From Paramagnetospirillum magnetotacticum MS-1 (GTDB lineage Bacteria; Pseudomonadota; Alphaproteobacteria; Rhodospirillales; Magnetospirillaceae): a stretch of DNA of 64,000 nucleotides. The position numbers and the translations under genes were made by a program. Positions 1 to 9,766 of the stretch are shown piece after piece. Position 1 is the stretch's first letter; each line of letters starts with the position of its first letter. The notes beneath the pieces were generated by a model that made no database searches, had not been told where the DNA came from, and was given only the letters and a program-made list of their open reading frames with translations. The DNA lies in the NCBI RefSeq assembly GCF_000829825.1, contig NZ_JXSL01000030.1, forward strand, positions 1,247,501-1,311,500. Reading direction: 5' to 3'.

Positions 1-332
1 CCGACCGGGTGCGCGAGGCGGTGGGCATTCTGGACAGCCGCAAGGTGGACTTCGTCTATGACGGCGAAATGGCCGCCGATGTGGCGCTTGACCCGGATCT
101 GCTCAGCCATTTCCCGTTCTGCCGCCTGAAGGAACCGGCCAATGTGCTGGTGATGCCGGGTCTTTACTCCGCCACCATCGCCTCCAAGCTGCTGCAGAAG
201 CTGGGCGGGGTCAGCGTCATCGGCCCCATTCTGGTGGGCCTGTCCAAGCCGGTGCAGATCACCTCCATGGATGCCACCGCCAATGACATCGTCAACATGG
301 CCGTCCTGGCCAGCTATGATGCCGTCCGCTGA
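1..332 (+). CDS. maeB: NADP-dependent malic enzyme, C-terminal end (partial)
   Basis: The reading frame is open from the window edge (frame beginning at base 3) to a TGA at 330-332, so only the last ~109 residues are seen. They match the phosphotransacetylase-like C-terminal domain found in large malic enzymes: a VLVMPGLYSATIASKLLQ stretch followed by GGVSVIGPILVGLSKPVQI. Such enzymes decarboxylate malate to pyruvate with NADP, and the PTA-like domain is regulatory rather than catalytic. A stand-alone phosphate acetyltransferase shares this fold and cannot be excluded without the N-terminal part. The gene stops 15 bp before the next gene on the same strand. Confidence 0.8.
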   Translation, partial: DRVREAVGILDSRKVDFVYDGEMAADVALDPDLLSHFPFCRLKEPANVLVMPGLYSATIASKLLQKLGGVSVIGPILVGLSKPVQITSMDATANDIVNMAVLASYDAVR

Positions 333-347
333 TACTGAGCGGACGGA

Positions 348-1784
348 ATGATCAGAGGAACCGTCACCCCGCGCCGCGTCCTGCTGGTCGCCCTGTTCCT
401 GTCCAGCCCCACCGCCATCATGCTGGTGGTGCTGGCCGGGGCGGGGCGTCTCGATATCTGGCCCGCCATCGGCACCTGGGTGATGGTGACCTCGCTGTTG
501 CTGCCCTTGGTCCGCTCCCATCTGGGCGAGTTGTCGGGTCTGGCCAATTGGGTGCGCACCCTGGCCCATGGTGGCGACATCGCCACCGCTCCGGGCAAGG
601 ACGGCATGGCTCTGGCCGAGATCGCGGCGGCGGTGGCGGCGCTGCGCCGCCTGTGGCAGCACCGTTCCGCCGAACTGGCCGAGACGGCGCGCTGGAATGC
701 CAGCCTGCTGGAGAATCTTCCCGATCCCTTGCTCCTGCTGGATTCGGGCCGCCGGGTGGTCCGCGCCAACCGGGCCGCCACCCGCCTGTTCGGCCGTGAT
801 CCGGCGGGCAGTGATCTGGCCGCCGTGCTGCGCGATCCCACCGTTACCGAGGCGGTGCAGGCGGTGGTGTCAGGCGCTGCGCCATTTCGCGAATGCGAGT
901 TCACCCAGGCCATTCCGGTGGAGCGCTTTTTCGCGGCGCGCATCGAACGTCTGGACGGCCAGCCTGCCTTCGAGGCGGCCATCGCCCTGCTCACCTTGCA
1001 CGAACTGACCGCCATCCGACGCATGGAGCGCATGCGGGCCGATTTCGTCGCCAATGCCAGTCACGAATTGCGCACGCCGCTGGCGGCTCTCTCGGGCTTC
1101 ATCGAGACCTTGCAGGGCCCGGCCCGCGATGACGAAGAAGCGCGGGAAAAGTTCTTAGGCATCATGGCCGAGCAATCGGGCCGCATGAGTCGGCTGGTGG
1201 CCGATCTCCTGTCGCTGTCGCGCATCGAACTGGACGAACATTCGCAGCCCGGCGAAACGGTGGATCTGGCCCGGCTGGCGACCAGTGCCGCCGAGGCGCT
1301 GCGCCCCCTGGCCAGTCCGCGCGGCATGGAACTGGTTGTCGAGATCGCCGACGGTCTGCCTCCGGTGACCGGCCAGTCGGACCAACTGGCGCAGTTGCTT
1401 CAGAACTTGATGGAAAACGCGGTCAAGTATGGCAATGACGGCAGTGCCGTGGAAGTCAGCGTCGCCTTGGCCGACAGCGCGCCCTCGGGGGCGGGGACGG
1501 CGCTGCGTGCGGGTCCGGTGGTCCGGCTGGCGGTCAAGGATCACGGCGAGGGTATTCCGGCGGAGCATATTCCTCGCCTGACCGAGCGCTTCTACCGGGT
1601 GGACACGGCGCGCTCGCGCAAGATGGGCGGCACCGGTCTGGGTCTGGCCATCGTCAAGCACATCGTCAACCGCCATCGCGGCCTGCTGACCATCGATAGC
1701 CGCATGGGCGAAGGCTCGACCTTCACCGTGTGGCTGCCCGCCGCACCAGTCCGAGATAGACCAGCAGCGACATCAGCCCCATGA
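348..1784 (+). CDS. PhoR-type sensor histidine kinase
   Basis: A 478-residue membrane sensor kinase. Two hydrophobic segments (about residues 11-32 and 36-55) are followed by a PAS-like region (about 115-220). The HisKA helix has the phospho-acceptor His239 in NASHELRTPLAAL. The ATPase domain carries the N-box Asn357, a DHGEGIP G1 box (398-404) and GGTGLGL G2 box (427-433). The order TM-PAS-HisKA-HATPase is that of PhoR, the phosphate-limitation kinase, but no phoB or pst genes are visible next to it, so the signal is unproven. Its last 62 bp overlap the convergent MFS gene on the other strand. Confidence 0.85.
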   Translation: MIRGTVTPRRVLLVALFLSSPTAIMLVVLAGAGRLDIWPAIGTWVMVTSLLLPLVRSHLGELSGLANWVRTLAHGGDIATAPGKDGMALAEIAAAVAALRRLWQHRSAELAETARWNASLLENLPDPLLLLDSGRRVVRANRAATRLFGRDPAGSDLAAVLRDPTVTEAVQAVVSGAAPFRECEFTQAIPVERFFAARIERLDGQPAFEAAIALLTLHELTAIRRMERMRADFVANASHELRTPLAALSGFIETLQGPARDDEEAREKFLGIMAEQSGRMSRLVADLLSLSRIELDEHSQPGETVDLARLATSAAEALRPLASPRGMELVVEIADGLPPVTGQSDQLAQLLQNLMENAVKYGNDGSAVEVSVALADSAPSGAGTALRAGPVVRLAVKDHGEGIPAEHIPRLTERFYRVDTARSRKMGGTGLGLAIVKHIVNRHRGLLTIDSRMGEGSTFTVWLPAAPVRDRPAATSAP

Positions 1785-2946
1785 CCGCCACCATGGTGGC
1801 CAGCGGCCGCGCCGAGCCATCATAAAGCCGTCCCACCAGCCAGCCCGCCACCGCGCCGCCGCTCATCTGGATGAAGCCCATGGCCGAGGAGGCGGCTCCG
1901 GCGGCGCGTGGGAAGGGCGCGATGGCGCCCGCCGTGGCATTGGGCATGATCAGGGCGCAGGAGGCGAAGAACGCCATCACCGGCCCCATGATCATGACGA
2001 TGCCCGCCAGACCGCCCGGCCTGGCCAGTCCCGACCAGACCAGCCCGGCCAGGGCCAGTCCGGCCAGGGCGCAACCCAGTGTGCCGAGAAACACGGTGCG
2101 CTCGATGCCCTTGCCATGGGTGATCCGGGCTCCGGCGAATCCGCCCACCACGAATCCCGCCGAGGCGAAGGCGAAGGCCAGACCGAAGAAGCGGGGCTCC
2201 ATCCCCATGACGTCGATCATCACGAAGCTGGATGCCGAGATGAAGCTGAACAGCCCGCCGAAGGCCGCCGTCATGGTCAGCACATAGCCCAGGAACAGCC
2301 GATGGGTCAGGATCTCGCGGTAGTTCTCCGCCATGCGGCCGAGATCCATGGCTTGCGGGTCCTTGTGCTGGTTGGTCTCGCCCAGCATGCGCCAGACCAG
2401 GGCCAGCAACAGGACTCCGAACAGGGCCAGCAGAAGGAAATTGGAGCGCCAGCCGAACCATGTGTGGAACCAGCCGCCGATGGTGGGCGCCACCAAGGGC
2501 GCCAGCGCCATGGCCGAGGCCATGTAGCTCATCACCTTGGCCGCCTGCTCGCGGGCGAACAGATCGCGCACCACGGCCCGGCCCAGGACGGGGCCGCAGC
2601 AGGCTCCCACCGCCTGGACGAACCGTCCGGCGATCAGGGCCTCGATGCTGGGGGCGAAGACGCAATAGATGCTGGCCGCCACGTAGATAAGGATGCCGCC
2701 CAGCAGCAGCGGGCGGCGTCCGAAGCGGTCGGACAGCGGGCCATAGACCAACTGCATCACCGCGAAGCCGCCGACAAAGGCCGACAGCGTCAACTGCACC
2801 ATGGTGGTGGTGGTGGCCAGATCGCGGGCCATGTCGGGCAGCGAGGCGAGATAGAGATCGGTGCAGACCGGCCCGAACGCCACCAGAAGGGTCAACAGGA
2901 CCGCCATGCGCCGCGAAGGCGTTTCGTTACTCACAAGGGGCCCCAT
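1723..2946 (-). CDS. Bcr/CflA family multidrug efflux MFS transporter
   Basis: A 407-residue inner-membrane protein with about twelve hydrophobic segments, the usual size for the major facilitator superfamily. The loop between TM2 and TM3 has the MFS signature GPLSDRFGRRPLLL (69-82). TM1 holds LLVAFGPVCTDLYLASLPDM, the pattern typical of the Bcr/CflA drug:proton antiporter subgroup. The start overlaps the upstream gene by 20 bp; an internal ATG at residue 14 is an alternative. Substrate cannot be predicted. Its 3' end overlaps the convergent histidine kinase gene. Confidence 0.85.
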   Translation of the reverse strand: MGPLVSNETPSRRMAVLLTLLVAFGPVCTDLYLASLPDMARDLATTTTMVQLTLSAFVGGFAVMQLVYGPLSDRFGRRPLLLGGILIYVAASIYCVFAPSIEALIAGRFVQAVGACCGPVLGRAVVRDLFAREQAAKVMSYMASAMALAPLVAPTIGGWFHTWFGWRSNFLLLALFGVLLLALVWRMLGETNQHKDPQAMDLGRMAENYREILTHRLFLGYVLTMTAAFGGLFSFISASSFVMIDVMGMEPRFFGLAFAFASAGFVVGGFAGARITHGKGIERTVFLGTLGCALAGLALAGLVWSGLARPGGLAGIVMIMGPVMAFFASCALIMPNATAGAIAPFPRAAGAASSAMGFIQMSGGAVAGWLVGRLYDGSARPLATMVAVMGLMSLLVYLGLVRRAATR

Positions 2947-3634
2947 ATCGATGCAATTGCGGACCGTGCCGCTTTAGCCAAGCGCGCGGAGCCTTATAAT
3001 CTCCGGCCAGCTTTTCCACCAGCGCCCAGAAATCGGGACCGTGATTCATTTCCGCTAGATGGGCGACTTCGTGGGCGGCCACATAACGCCCCACCCAGTC
3101 GGGCGCCATCACCAGCCGCCAGGAAAAGGACAGATCGCCATGGGCCGAGCAACTGCCCCAGCGCGATGATGTGTCGCGTACCGAGATGCGCCCCGGCTTG
3201 CGGCCCAATTGAGTGGCAAGGTCTCGGGCGTGATGGGCCATGACCACGCGGGCCTCGCCCCGCAGGAACTCTTCCACCCGGCGGGGCAGATGCTCGGCCT
3301 GACCCGAGACGTGGATCACGCCCGCCTCGGCCCAGACGCCGCGCCGCGCCTGGGGCTGGTGGGCGATGACATGGGCCAAGCCCAGCAGGGGCACCTCGCC
3401 GCCATCCCTGAAGGGGACCGGGCCGGGCAGAACGGCGAGGCGGCTTTCGATCCAGGTGCTTTGGGCTTGCGCAAAGCGCAGGGCCTCCTTCTCCGGCACG
3501 CCGTCGGGCAGCACCACCACCAATGATCCGCCGCCGGAATCGAGGCGCAGGCTCATATTGCGCGCCCGGCCCGACCGCTTGATGGCGATGGGCAAGCTGC
3601 GCCCCTGGAGGTGGAGAAGAAAAGCATGAGCCAT
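2927..3634 (-). CDS. YgjP-like zinc metalloprotease (DUF45)
   Basis: A 235-residue protein of the YgjP/DUF45 family. The family core is visible: an SSRWGSCS segment (156-163), then HEVAH at 188-192 with a third likely zinc ligand His198 in NHGPDFW. This is a minigluzincin-type active site, so peptidase activity is expected although substrates of the family are poorly known. No signal peptide is seen, so it is probably cytoplasmic. It is divergent from cobQ, with 87 bp between the two starts, and overlaps the downstream MFS gene by 20 bp. Confidence 0.85.
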   Translation of the reverse strand: MAHAFLLHLQGRSLPIAIKRSGRARNMSLRLDSGGGSLVVVLPDGVPEKEALRFAQAQSTWIESRLAVLPGPVPFRDGGEVPLLGLAHVIAHQPQARRGVWAEAGVIHVSGQAEHLPRRVEEFLRGEARVVMAHHARDLATQLGRKPGRISVRDTSSRWGSCSAHGDLSFSWRLVMAPDWVGRYVAAHEVAHLAEMNHGPDFWALVEKLAGDYKAPRAWLKRHGPQLHRYGAPCE

Positions 3635-3721
3635 GGCCCCTCATATCGTGATCGGGGCGAAAGAGACAAGTGTTGGGTGTCGGTCTTGCTCCCATGCGCC
3701 GGGTCTGCGACAGTCCGGTCC

Positions 3722-5170
3722 ATGACGAAGACACCCGCCATCATGCTGCAAGGTACCGGCTCGGATGTGGGCAAGTCGCTGGTGGCGGCGGGCCTGTGCC
3801 GTCTGTTCGCGCGCCAGGGGCTGGTGGTCCGTCCCTTCAAGCCGCAGAACATGTCCAACAATGCCGCCGTGACGACGGATGGCGGCGAAATCGGCCGCGC
3901 CCAGGCGCTGCAGGCCCGCGCGGCGGGGGTAGAGCCCCGCTCGGACATGAATCCTGTGCTGTTGAAACCGCAAAGCGAGACCGGCGCCCAGGTGGTGGTC
4001 CAAGGCAAGGTGGTGGCCAGCGCTACGGCCAGGGATTATCACGGGCTCAAACCCACCTTGTTGCCGCGCGTGCTGGAAAGCTATGACCGCCTCGCGGCCG
4101 AAGCCGATCTGATGGTGGTGGAAGGCGCGGGCAGCGCCGCCGAAGTCAATTTGCGTGCCGCCGATATCGCCAATATGGGCTTTGCCGAGGCCGCCGATCT
4201 GCCCGTGGTGCTGGTCGCCGATATCGACCGGGGCGGTGTCATCGCATCCATCATCGGCACCTGGGTCATTCTGCCCGAGGCGGAGCGGGCCAGGCTCAAG
4301 GGCTATGTCATCAACCGCTTTCGCGGCGATCCGGCGCTGTTCATTCCGGCGCTGGACATCATCCGCGAGAAGACCGGCCTGAATTGTCTCGGCATCGTCC
4401 CCTGGTTCGCCGACGCTGCCCTGCTGCCCGCCGAGGATTCGGCTTCGCTGGGCCGAGGCAGGGCGGGAGGCGGGGGCTTGAAGATCGCCGTGCCGCGTTT
4501 GTCGCGCATCGCCAATTTCGACGATTTCGATCCCCTGGCCGCCGAGCCCGGGGTCAGTCTGGACATGGTGGAGCCAGGCCGCCCCTTGCCGCGTGATGCC
4601 GATCTGATCATCCTGCCCGGTTCCAAATCCACCATCGCCGATCTGGATTTCCTGCGGGCCCAGGGCTGGGACATCGACATCCTGGCCCATGCCCGCCGTG
4701 GCGGGCGGGTTCTGGGCATCTGTGCCGGATTCCAGATGCTGGGCAAAAGCGTTTCCGATCCCCTGGGCGTCGAAGGCCCTGCGGGGGGCGTCGCGGCTGG
4801 TCTGGGCCTGCTCGACGTGGAGACGGTGATGGAGGGCGACAAGGTGCTGCGCCGTGTCACCGGCCGCGATGCCGCGGGCCATGGGGTGACGGGTTACGAA
4901 ATGCATATGGGCCGCAGCACCGGTCCCGATAGCGCCCGGCCCTTCCTCACCCTGGAAGGTCGCCCCGATGGCGCGGTCTCGGCGGATGGCCGCGTCATGG
5001 GCTGCTATCTGCACGGCCTGTTCGGCTCCGATGCCTTCCGCGCCGCCCTGCTGGGCCAAGACAGCGGACTGGAATACGAGCCCATGGTGGATTGCGTGCT
5101 GGACCGCCTTGCCGACCATCTGGAACGGCATCTGGATATGGATGCGTTGCGGGGTCTGTCAGGCCTGTAG
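3722..5170 (+). CDS. cobQ: Cobyric acid synthase
   Basis: A 482-residue glutamine-dependent amidotransferase that amidates adenosylcobyrinic acid a,c-diamide to adenosylcobyric acid at four side chains. The N-terminal dethiobiotin-synthetase-like ATPase has the P-loop GTGSDVGKS (residues 8-16). The C-terminal triad-like glutaminase domain has Cys334 in [10 protein letters not shown] and His431 in LHGLF. The start ATG at 3722 was chosen because [15 protein letters not shown] is the normal CobQ N-terminus; an in-frame extension to 3611 would run into the divergent YgjP gene. It converges on cobD with a 12-bp overlap. Confidence 0.93.
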   Translation: MTKTPAIMLQGTGSDVGKSLVAAGLCRLFARQGLVVRPFKPQNMSNNAAVTTDGGEIGRAQALQARAAGVEPRSDMNPVLLKPQSETGAQVVVQGKVVASATARDYHGLKPTLLPRVLESYDRLAAEADLMVVEGAGSAAEVNLRAADIANMGFAEAADLPVVLVADIDRGGVIASIIGTWVILPEAERARLKGYVINRFRGDPALFIPALDIIREKTGLNCLGIVPWFADAALLPAEDSASLGRGRAGGGGLKIAVPRLSRIANFDDFDPLAAEPGVSLDMVEPGRPLPRDADLIILPGSKSTIADLDFLRAQGWDIDILAHARRGGRVLGICAGFQMLGKSVSDPLGVEGPAGGVAAGLGLLDVETVMEGDKVLRRVTGRDAAGHGVTGYEMHMGRSTGPDSARPFLTLEGRPDGAVSADGRVMGCYLHGLFGSDAFRAALLGQDSGLEYEPMVDCVLDRLADHLERHLDMDALRGLSGL

Positions 5171-6154
5171 CCACAGACATCCGATGACCAGCCCCACCTG
5201 GATCAGGCAGGCCACGGTGTAAAGGTGCAGAGCCCGATGGATGTCCGAGACCTCGGCCCGCGCCCGGCCCGTTCCCAGCCATTTCTCGTCCACGGTGAGG
5301 CCGGGATATTTGCGCGGTCCCCCTAAGGCCAGATCCAAAGCGCCTGCCGCCGCCGCTTCGGGCCAGCCGGAATTGGGGGAGCGGTGGTGGCCGGAATCGC
5401 GGATCATGGTGACCAGGGCTTTGACCGGCTTGCCCTTCGGCACGAAGGGCGCGGCCAGGACCAGCAACAGCCCGGCCAGACGGGCGGGAACAAGGTTCAA
5501 GACATCGTCGAGGCGCGCCGAGGCCATGCCGAAATCCCGGTATTTGTCGTTTAGATGGCCGATCATGGAATCGGCGGTATTGATGGTCTTGTAGAGCAAC
5601 AGGCCGGGCAGGCCGAGGATTGCGTACCAGAAGACCGGCGCCACCACACCATCGGCGAAATTCTCGGCCAGACTTTCGATGGCGGCGCGGACCACGCCAT
5701 GGGAATCCAGGCTTTGGGGATCGCGGCCCACGATGCGCGACACCGCATAGCGCCCGGCCTCCAACCCGCTGTCCTTCAGGGCGCTGGCCACGTCGTGCAC
5801 ATGCTCGAACAAGGAGCGCTGCGCCAGCAAGGTGGCGGCCACGAAGACTTCGAACAGCCAGGCATGGGGAAGCGTTCGGGCCAGGAAAATGATCACCGCG
5901 CCGATTCCCAAGGCACCCAGGCTGAGGCCCAAGGCCACGGCCACGCCCCTGAACCGCCGCTCAGGACCGGTGCGTTCCGCCCGGTTGAGGCGGCGGTCGA
6001 GCAGGCCGATGACGCGGCCGATCAGCACCACCGGATGGGGCAGGATGCGAAACAGCGGACCCATCTCGCCCAGCGCGGCATCGAGGGCGATGGCCATGAA
6101 CAGCAGCATCAGCCCTTCGGGCGCGTGCGCGGAATGCATGAACAGCGGAAACAT
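5159..6154 (-). CDS. cobD: Adenosylcobinamide-phosphate synthase (CbiB type)
   Basis: An integral membrane protein of 331 residues that attaches (R)-1-amino-2-propanol phosphate, or the free amino alcohol, to adenosylcobyric acid. Family features are the early [22 protein letters not shown] stretch, an [19 protein letters not shown] segment, an [10 protein letters not shown] motif and a C-terminal GGPRKYPGL. Several hydrophobic segments fit a polytopic protein. The frame is open up to 6214, but the added residues are proline-rich and unlike the family; the ATG at 6154 is preferred. It is divergent from cbiX and convergent with cobQ. Confidence 0.9.
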   Translation of the reverse strand: MFPLFMHSAHAPEGLMLLFMAIALDAALGEMGPLFRILPHPVVLIGRVIGLLDRRLNRAERTGPERRFRGVAVALGLSLGALGIGAVIIFLARTLPHAWLFEVFVAATLLAQRSLFEHVHDVASALKDSGLEAGRYAVSRIVGRDPQSLDSHGVVRAAIESLAENFADGVVAPVFWYAILGLPGLLLYKTINTADSMIGHLNDKYRDFGMASARLDDVLNLVPARLAGLLLVLAAPFVPKGKPVKALVTMIRDSGHHRSPNSGWPEAAAAGALDLALGGPRKYPGLTVDEKWLGTGRARAEVSDIHRALHLYTVACLIQVGLVIGCLWLQA

Positions 6155-6300
6155 GGGGGCAAGATTGTCGGGACGGGGGGGCTCCGTCAACCGGGATGAT
6201 TTGGCTGGAATCATTCCGGTGCTCCCGCCTATAGTCCGCGTTTCAAACCGGCCGGAGGCAGGGACCAGCCGGGTGGCTCGAAGGCAAGGACCAGGGCGAG

Positions 6301-7272
6301 ATGAGCGAGAAGATCGGTGTGATGTTGTGCGGCCACGGCAGCCGCGATGTGGATGCCATCCGGGAATTCCAGGCTTTGGCCGGGCATCTGACCCAGCGCC
6401 TGCCCCAATACGAGGTGGATTCGGGCTTTTTGGAATTCGCCACGCCCATCATCCGCACCAGCCTGGACGCGCTGAAGGCCAAGGGCGTGTCGCGCATCCT
6501 GGCGGTGCCGGGCATGCTGTTCGCGGCCGGTCACGTCAAGAACGACCTGCCCTGGGAGATCAATTCGTTCGCCGCCGAGAATCCCGGCATGACCATTGCC
6601 TTCGGGCGTGAGCTGGCCGTGGATACCAAGCTGTTGGCCGCCGCGCGCGCCCGCATCGAGGAGGCCGAGGCCGCGTCCTTAGCCGCTATCGATCGCAAGG
6701 ACACCCTGCTGCTGGTGGTGGGACGCGGCACCAACGACCCGGATGCCAATTCCAACATCGCCAAGGTGGCGCGCATGCTGTGGGAAGGCATGGGCTTCGG
6801 CTGGGCCGAGATCGCCTTTTCCGGCGTGGCCTATCCCCTGGTGGATCAGGCCCTCGAGCGGGTGACCAAGCTTGGCTATAAGCGGGTCATCGTCTTCCCG
6901 TATTTCCTGTTCACCGGCATTCTGGTCAAGCGCATCTACGACTGGACCGATCAGGCGGCGGCGGCCCATCCGGGCGTCGAGTTCCTCAAGGCTCCCTATC
7001 TCAACGACCATCCCCTGGTGATCGACAGCTTTGTCGAAAGGGTGGGGGAAATCCTCGAGGGCTCGCCCGCCATGAACTGCAGCTTGTGCAAATACCGCGA
7101 ACAGGTGGTGGGCTACGAGGCCTCTGTCGGTGCGGTTCAGGCCGGTCATCACCACCATGTGCGCGGCATCGGCACCGACGAGGATCACCACCACCATGAC
7201 CACGGCCATGATCACGGTCATGATCATGGTCATCACCACGGCCACGCCTACCGCCCCCACCGTCACGACTGA
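6301..7272 (+). CDS. cbiX: Sirohydrochlorin cobaltochelatase, long CbiX with His-rich tail
   Basis: A 323-residue chelatase that inserts cobalt into sirohydrochlorin at the start of the early-cobalt route to B12. Two class II chelatase halves are seen; the N-terminal one opens with GHGSRD containing the likely catalytic His12. Near the C-terminus is MNCSLC (258-263), matching the MXCXXC iron-sulfur motif described for long CbiX proteins. It is followed by a tail with 19 histidines in the last 41 residues, probably for cobalt storage or delivery. A shine-dalgarno-like AGGG lies 6 bases before the ATG. It begins the five-gene cob run and is divergent from cobD. Confidence 0.9.
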   Translation: MSEKIGVMLCGHGSRDVDAIREFQALAGHLTQRLPQYEVDSGFLEFATPIIRTSLDALKAKGVSRILAVPGMLFAAGHVKNDLPWEINSFAAENPGMTIAFGRELAVDTKLLAAARARIEEAEAASLAAIDRKDTLLLVVGRGTNDPDANSNIAKVARMLWEGMGFGWAEIAFSGVAYPLVDQALERVTKLGYKRVIVFPYFLFTGILVKRIYDWTDQAAAAHPGVEFLKAPYLNDHPLVIDSFVERVGEILEGSPAMNCSLCKYREQVVGYEASVGAVQAGHHHHVRGIGTDEDHHHHDHGHDHGHDHGHHHGHAYRPHRHD

Positions 7273-7281
7273 GGTGGTGCG

Positions 7282-7899
7282 GTGAGCGCCTGGATCGCGG
7301 ACCCCGCCGAAATCTACCGACAAAGCTTCGCCACCATCCGGGCCGAGGCTGATCTGGCGCGCATGCCCGCCGATCTGGCCGATCTGGCGGTCCGCGTCAT
7401 CCATGCCTGCGGCATGACCGATATCGCGGCCGATCTGGCCTGGACCGAGGGGGCGGGCAAGACCGGGACCGAGGCTTTGTCGCGCGGCGCTCCCATTCTG
7501 GTGGACGCCGAGATGGTGGCCCACGGCATCATCCGCCGCAATCTGCCCGCCGCCAATCGGGTGATCTGCACCCTGAACGAGGTGTCCCAGGCCGAGGCCA
7601 AGGCGGCGGCGACCACCCGTTCGGCCCTGGCCGTGGAGAAGTGGCTACCCCATCTGGATGGCGCAGTGGTGGCGGTGGGCAATGCGCCGACTGCCCTGTT
7701 CCACCTGCTGGAACTGATCGAAGCGGGGGCGCCCCGCCCCGCCCTGATCCTGGGCTTCGCCGTGGGCTTCGTCGGCGCGATGGAAAGCAAGGACGCGCTC
7801 ATCGCCTCGGGCCAGCCCCATGTGGCGTTGAAAGGCCGCCGCGGCGGCAGCGCCATGGCGGCGGCGGCGGTCAATGCCCTGGCGGGGGGATTGAAATGA
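7282..7899 (+). CDS. cobH: Precorrin-8X methylmutase
   Basis: A 205-residue enzyme that moves the C-11 methyl group to C-12, giving hydrogenobyrinic or cobyrinic acid. The active-site histidine region is visible as RVIHACGM (His41), and later the GAGKTGTEAL and GFVGAMESK stretches typical of CobH/CbiC. The start is GTG, 9 bases after the cbiX stop and just after a GAGG ribosome-binding site. The stop overlaps the cobL start (ATGA), indicating translational coupling. Confidence 0.92.
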   Translation: MSAWIADPAEIYRQSFATIRAEADLARMPADLADLAVRVIHACGMTDIAADLAWTEGAGKTGTEALSRGAPILVDAEMVAHGIIRRNLPAANRVICTLNEVSQAEAKAAATTRSALAVEKWLPHLDGAVVAVGNAPTALFHLLELIEAGAPRPALILGFAVGFVGAMESKDALIASGQPHVALKGRRGGSAMAAAAVNALAGGLK

Positions 7900-9071
7900 T
7901 CACCGTCATCGGCATTGGCGAGGACGGTCTGGACGGGCTGTCGCCCGCCGCCCGGACATTGCTCGATACCGCCGAGGTGCTGGTGGGCGGTGCCCGCCAT
8001 CTGGCCATGGTCCCGTCCAATGGGGCCGAACGGCTGGAATGGGCTTCGCCCTTCGCTGACAGCCGTGCCCTGTTGGAGGCCCGCACGACTAACCGCGTTG
8101 TCGTCCTGGCCAGCGGCGAGCCCCTGTGGTTCGGTGCCGCCGCCACTCTGATAAGCTGGTTCGGTGCCGATAAGGTGAGCGTGGTTCCCCATCCCGGCGC
8201 CTTCTCCCTGGCTTGCGCCCGTCTGGGCTGGGCCATGCAGGATTGCCTGTTCCTCACCATTCACGGGCGGCCCATTGACGCCCTGGCCCTGCATCTGGCG
8301 CCGGGGCGCCGCCTGCTGATCCTGGCCGAGGATCGCACCAGTCCGGCCCATGTGGCGGCTTTGCTGCGTTCCCACGGATATGGCGCCAGCACGATTACAG
8401 TGCTGGAGAATTTGGGCGGAGCGAAAGAGCGCATCACCGATCCCGAGGGCTGCGCCTCGGATCTCAATGTCGTGGCGGTGGAGTGTCGTCTGGACCGGGG
8501 TGTTCGCCCTCTCTCCACGGTGCCCGGCCTGCCCGACGAAGCCTTCGAGCATGATGGGCAGTTGACCAAGCGCGACATCCGCGCCGCCACCCTGGCCGCC
8601 CTTGCGCCGTTGCCCGGTCAGGTGCTGTGGGACGTGGGGGCGGGCTGCGGCTCCATCGCCATCGAGTGGATGCGGGCGGGCGGCCGGGCCATCGCCCTGG
8701 AAAGCCGCCCGGAACGCCTGGAGCGCATCGCCCGCAACGCGGCGCGCCTGGGGGTTCCCGGACTTGAGATCATCGCGGGCCGTGTTCCCGATACCCTGCC
8801 GCTCGACCGCGAGCCCCCCGACGCCATCTTCGTGGGCGGCGGCGTCTCCGAGGCCGGGCTGCTGGATATCTGCTGGTCGGCGCTGGGGCGCGGCGGGCGG
8901 CTGGTGGCCAATGCTGTGACCCTGGAAGGCGAGGCGGCCCTGGTCGCCCTGTTCGGCCTGCATGGCGGCGAGATGACCCGGCTGTCGGTGGCCCATCTCG
9001 ACCGGGTGGGCGGCTTCCACGCCTGGCATCCCGCCATGCCGGTGACCCGTTATGTGGGGTGGAAGAAGTGA
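7896..9071 (+). CDS. cobL: Precorrin-6Y/cobalt-precorrin-6B C5,C15-methyltransferase (CbiE-CbiT fusion)
   Basis: A 391-residue bifunctional enzyme. Residues ~1-205 are a tetrapyrrole methylase (CbiE) starting MITVIGIGEDGLDGLSP. Residues ~215-391 are a Rossmann methyltransferase (CbiT) with the SAM loop LWDVGAGCGSIAIEW. Together they methylate C-5 and C-15 and decarboxylate the C-12 acetate side chain. The ATG at 7896 overlaps the cobH stop by 4 bp; the frame is open further upstream but that is a shadow of cobH. The end overlaps the cobI start. Confidence 0.93.
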   Translation: MITVIGIGEDGLDGLSPAARTLLDTAEVLVGGARHLAMVPSNGAERLEWASPFADSRALLEARTTNRVVVLASGEPLWFGAAATLISWFGADKVSVVPHPGAFSLACARLGWAMQDCLFLTIHGRPIDALALHLAPGRRLLILAEDRTSPAHVAALLRSHGYGASTITVLENLGGAKERITDPEGCASDLNVVAVECRLDRGVRPLSTVPGLPDEAFEHDGQLTKRDIRAATLAALAPLPGQVLWDVGAGCGSIAIEWMRAGGRAIALESRPERLERIARNAARLGVPGLEIIAGRVPDTLPLDREPPDAIFVGGGVSEAGLLDICWSALGRGGRLVANAVTLEGEAALVALFGLHGGEMTRLSVAHLDRVGGFHAWHPAMPVTRYVGWKK

Positions 9072-9766
9072 CCGGGACCCTCTATGGCATCGGCATCGGC
9101 CCCGGTGACGCGGAACTGCTGACCTTGAAGGCGGTGCGTCTGATCCGCGACGTGCCGGTGCTGGCCTGGCCCGCGCCGTTGGAGGGCGAGGGGCTGGCGC
9201 GCAGTATCGCCGCCCCGCACATTCCTGCGGGCAAGACCGAGATCGCCATTCGCATGGGCTTTACCGTGGACCGGGCGGGCACCGAGGCGGCCTATGACCG
9301 GGCGGCGCAAGAGATTGCCGCCCATCTGGAAGCGGGCCGCGACGTGGCGGTGTTGTGCGAGGGTGACCCGTTCTTCTTCGGCTCGTTCATCTATCTCTTT
9401 GCCCGGCTGTCGCCGCGCTTTGGCGTGGAGGTGGTGCCGGGTGTGTCGTCCATCATGGCCGCCGCCGCCGATCTTCAGGCGCCGCTTTGCGCCTGGGATG
9501 ACGGCGTGGCGATCATTCCGGCCACCCGCAGCGAGTCCGAGATCGAGGCGGCCCTGGCTGCCTCCGATGCCGCCGTGATCATGAAGGTGGGCCGCCACCT
9601 GCCCAAGGTCAAAGCCGTGCTGCAACGCCTCGGCCTGTGGGAAAAGGCCCGTATCGTCGAGCGTGTCGGACTGCCGGGACGTAAACGTCACGATCCGACG
9701 ACCATCACCGAGCTTCCCTATTTCTCCCTCATCCTGGTGCACCGCAGAGGAAACGCATGGCTGTAG
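9068..9766 (+). CDS. cobI: Precorrin-2 C20-methyltransferase
   Basis: A 232-residue SAM-dependent tetrapyrrole methylase that methylates C-20 of (cobalt-)precorrin-2. It shows the family opening GTLYGIGIGPGDAELLTLKA, the CEGDPFFFGSF segment and VVPGVSS. The start is taken as GTG at 9068, giving a GTGA overlap with the cobL stop; a second GTG at 9059 is possible but lacks a ribosome-binding site. It overlaps the next gene by 10 bp, and that gene's AGAGGA site lies within cobI. Confidence 0.92.
   Translation: MTGTLYGIGIGPGDAELLTLKAVRLIRDVPVLAWPAPLEGEGLARSIAAPHIPAGKTEIAIRMGFTVDRAGTEAAYDRAAQEIAAHLEAGRDVAVLCEGDPFFFGSFIYLFARLSPRFGVEVVPGVSSIMAAAADLQAPLCAWDDGVAIIPATRSESEIEAALAASDAAVIMKVGRHLPKVKAVLQRLGLWEKARIVERVGLPGRKRHDPTTITELPYFSLILVHRRGNAWL

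Noticed and set aside
3611-3721. Upstream start for cobQ adding 37 residues
   Set aside because: The extension overlaps the divergent YgjP gene and lacks family similarity; the normal P-loop start follows ATG 3722.
6155-6300. Possible cobalamin riboswitch between cobD and cbiX
   Set aside because: No B12-box (GCCACTG) or the conserved core was found on either strand; only a TATAGT -10-like element and a ribosome-binding site are visible.
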